Shown here in pieces: positions 52,834-52,924 of a stretch of DNA of 52,924 nt. Position numbers and translations under genes: made by a program. The DNA is from DATCRE01 sp964235605. Its GTDB lineage: Bacteria > Bacteroidota > Bacteroidia > Cytophagales > Cyclobacteriaceae. Below the pieces are notes generated by a model, which searched no databases, was not told where the DNA came from, and saw only the letters and a list, made by a program, of their open reading frames with translations. Location: contig CAXSCR010000031.1 of the NCBI GenBank assembly GCA_964235605.1, positions 1 through 52,924 on the forward strand. Reading direction: 5' to 3'. Each line of letters begins with the position of its first letter. The stretch's first letter is position 1.

Positions 52834-52924
52834 AGTTATCAGTTAATAGTTATCAGTTAATAGTTATCAGTTAATAGTTATCAGTTAATAGTTAATAGTT
52901 AATAGTTAATAGTTAATAGTTAAT
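52834..52924. repeat. Heptanucleotide tandem repeat
   Basis: AGTTATC and AGTTAAT alternate four times (14-bp unit, 52834-52889). Five more AGTTAAT units then run to the window end. The array begins 16 bases upstream of the MutS-like start and continues beyond the window. Confidence 0.95.

Overview
ORGANISM. The window looks like a chromosome segment of a Bacteroidota bacterium, most likely order Cytophagales. The evidence is the AT-rich sequence, Bacteroidota-style Rhs core, fused PadR/FtsX-type permease with an N-terminal permease prefix, MoxR ATPase, Bacteroidota-type GGGP synthase, multi-PAS kinases and many SurA/PpiC foldases. No rRNA, tRNA or CRISPR array was seen. LEFT ACCESSORY ZONE (1-8.9 kb). 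The window opens in what looks like an IS21-type end next to a frameshifted Rhs tip with an HExxH toxin domain and a probable lipoprotein immunity gene. An attC-like palindromic site and a GNAT acetyltransferase cassette follow. A group II intron remnant sits in the next attC-like site. A PadR/permease pair comes next. The zone ends in a scrapyard of nested group II intron fragments, two of them inserted at the YADD codons of other intron RT genes, plus a trapped glycosyltransferase fragment. HOUSEKEEPING CORE (8.9-28.3 kb). On the minus strand guaB is followed by a palindromic terminator. Then comes one apparent operon: SpoIIE-type phosphatase, STAS protein, RsbW-like kinase, three SurA/PpiC-like periplasmic foldases and a MoxR ATPase. 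This joins a partner-switching cascade to envelope protein folding. Plus-strand rlpA, a TSUP permease and an orphan XylF-like sugar-binding protein follow. Then come minus-strand GGGP synthase, two small membrane proteins, a Na/Pi cotransporter-like protein, a VWA/BatA-like membrane protein and rarA. SIGNALLING ZONE (28.6-34 kb). A 993-residue, five-PAS histidine kinase overlaps a receiver and is followed by a NarL-type regulator. A small soluble histidine kinase with a terminator-like hairpin comes next. RIGHT MIXED ZONE (34-52.9 kb). A broken PIF1-like helicase is followed by an FMN reductase, a saccharopine-dehydrogenase-like protein without the Rossmann glycine motif, a beta-propeller protein, a PRC-barrel protein, a DUF3820 protein and a cyclophilin. 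Next come three modules that pair a small XRE-type HTH protein with a stand-alone receiver. Between them lie a divergent HxlR/NmrA redox pair with a 13-bp inverted-repeat operator and an acyltransferase. The zone closes with a broken propeller gene, a DinD/antirepressor-like fragment, a decayed IS3 element, a membrane-anchored MutS-like ATPase and a heptanucleotide tandem repeat at the window end. BEST CANDIDATES. The least explained items are the attC-like cassette structure with its intron, the repeated YADD-targeted intron nesting, the XRE plus receiver modules and the Rhs zincin/immunity tip.
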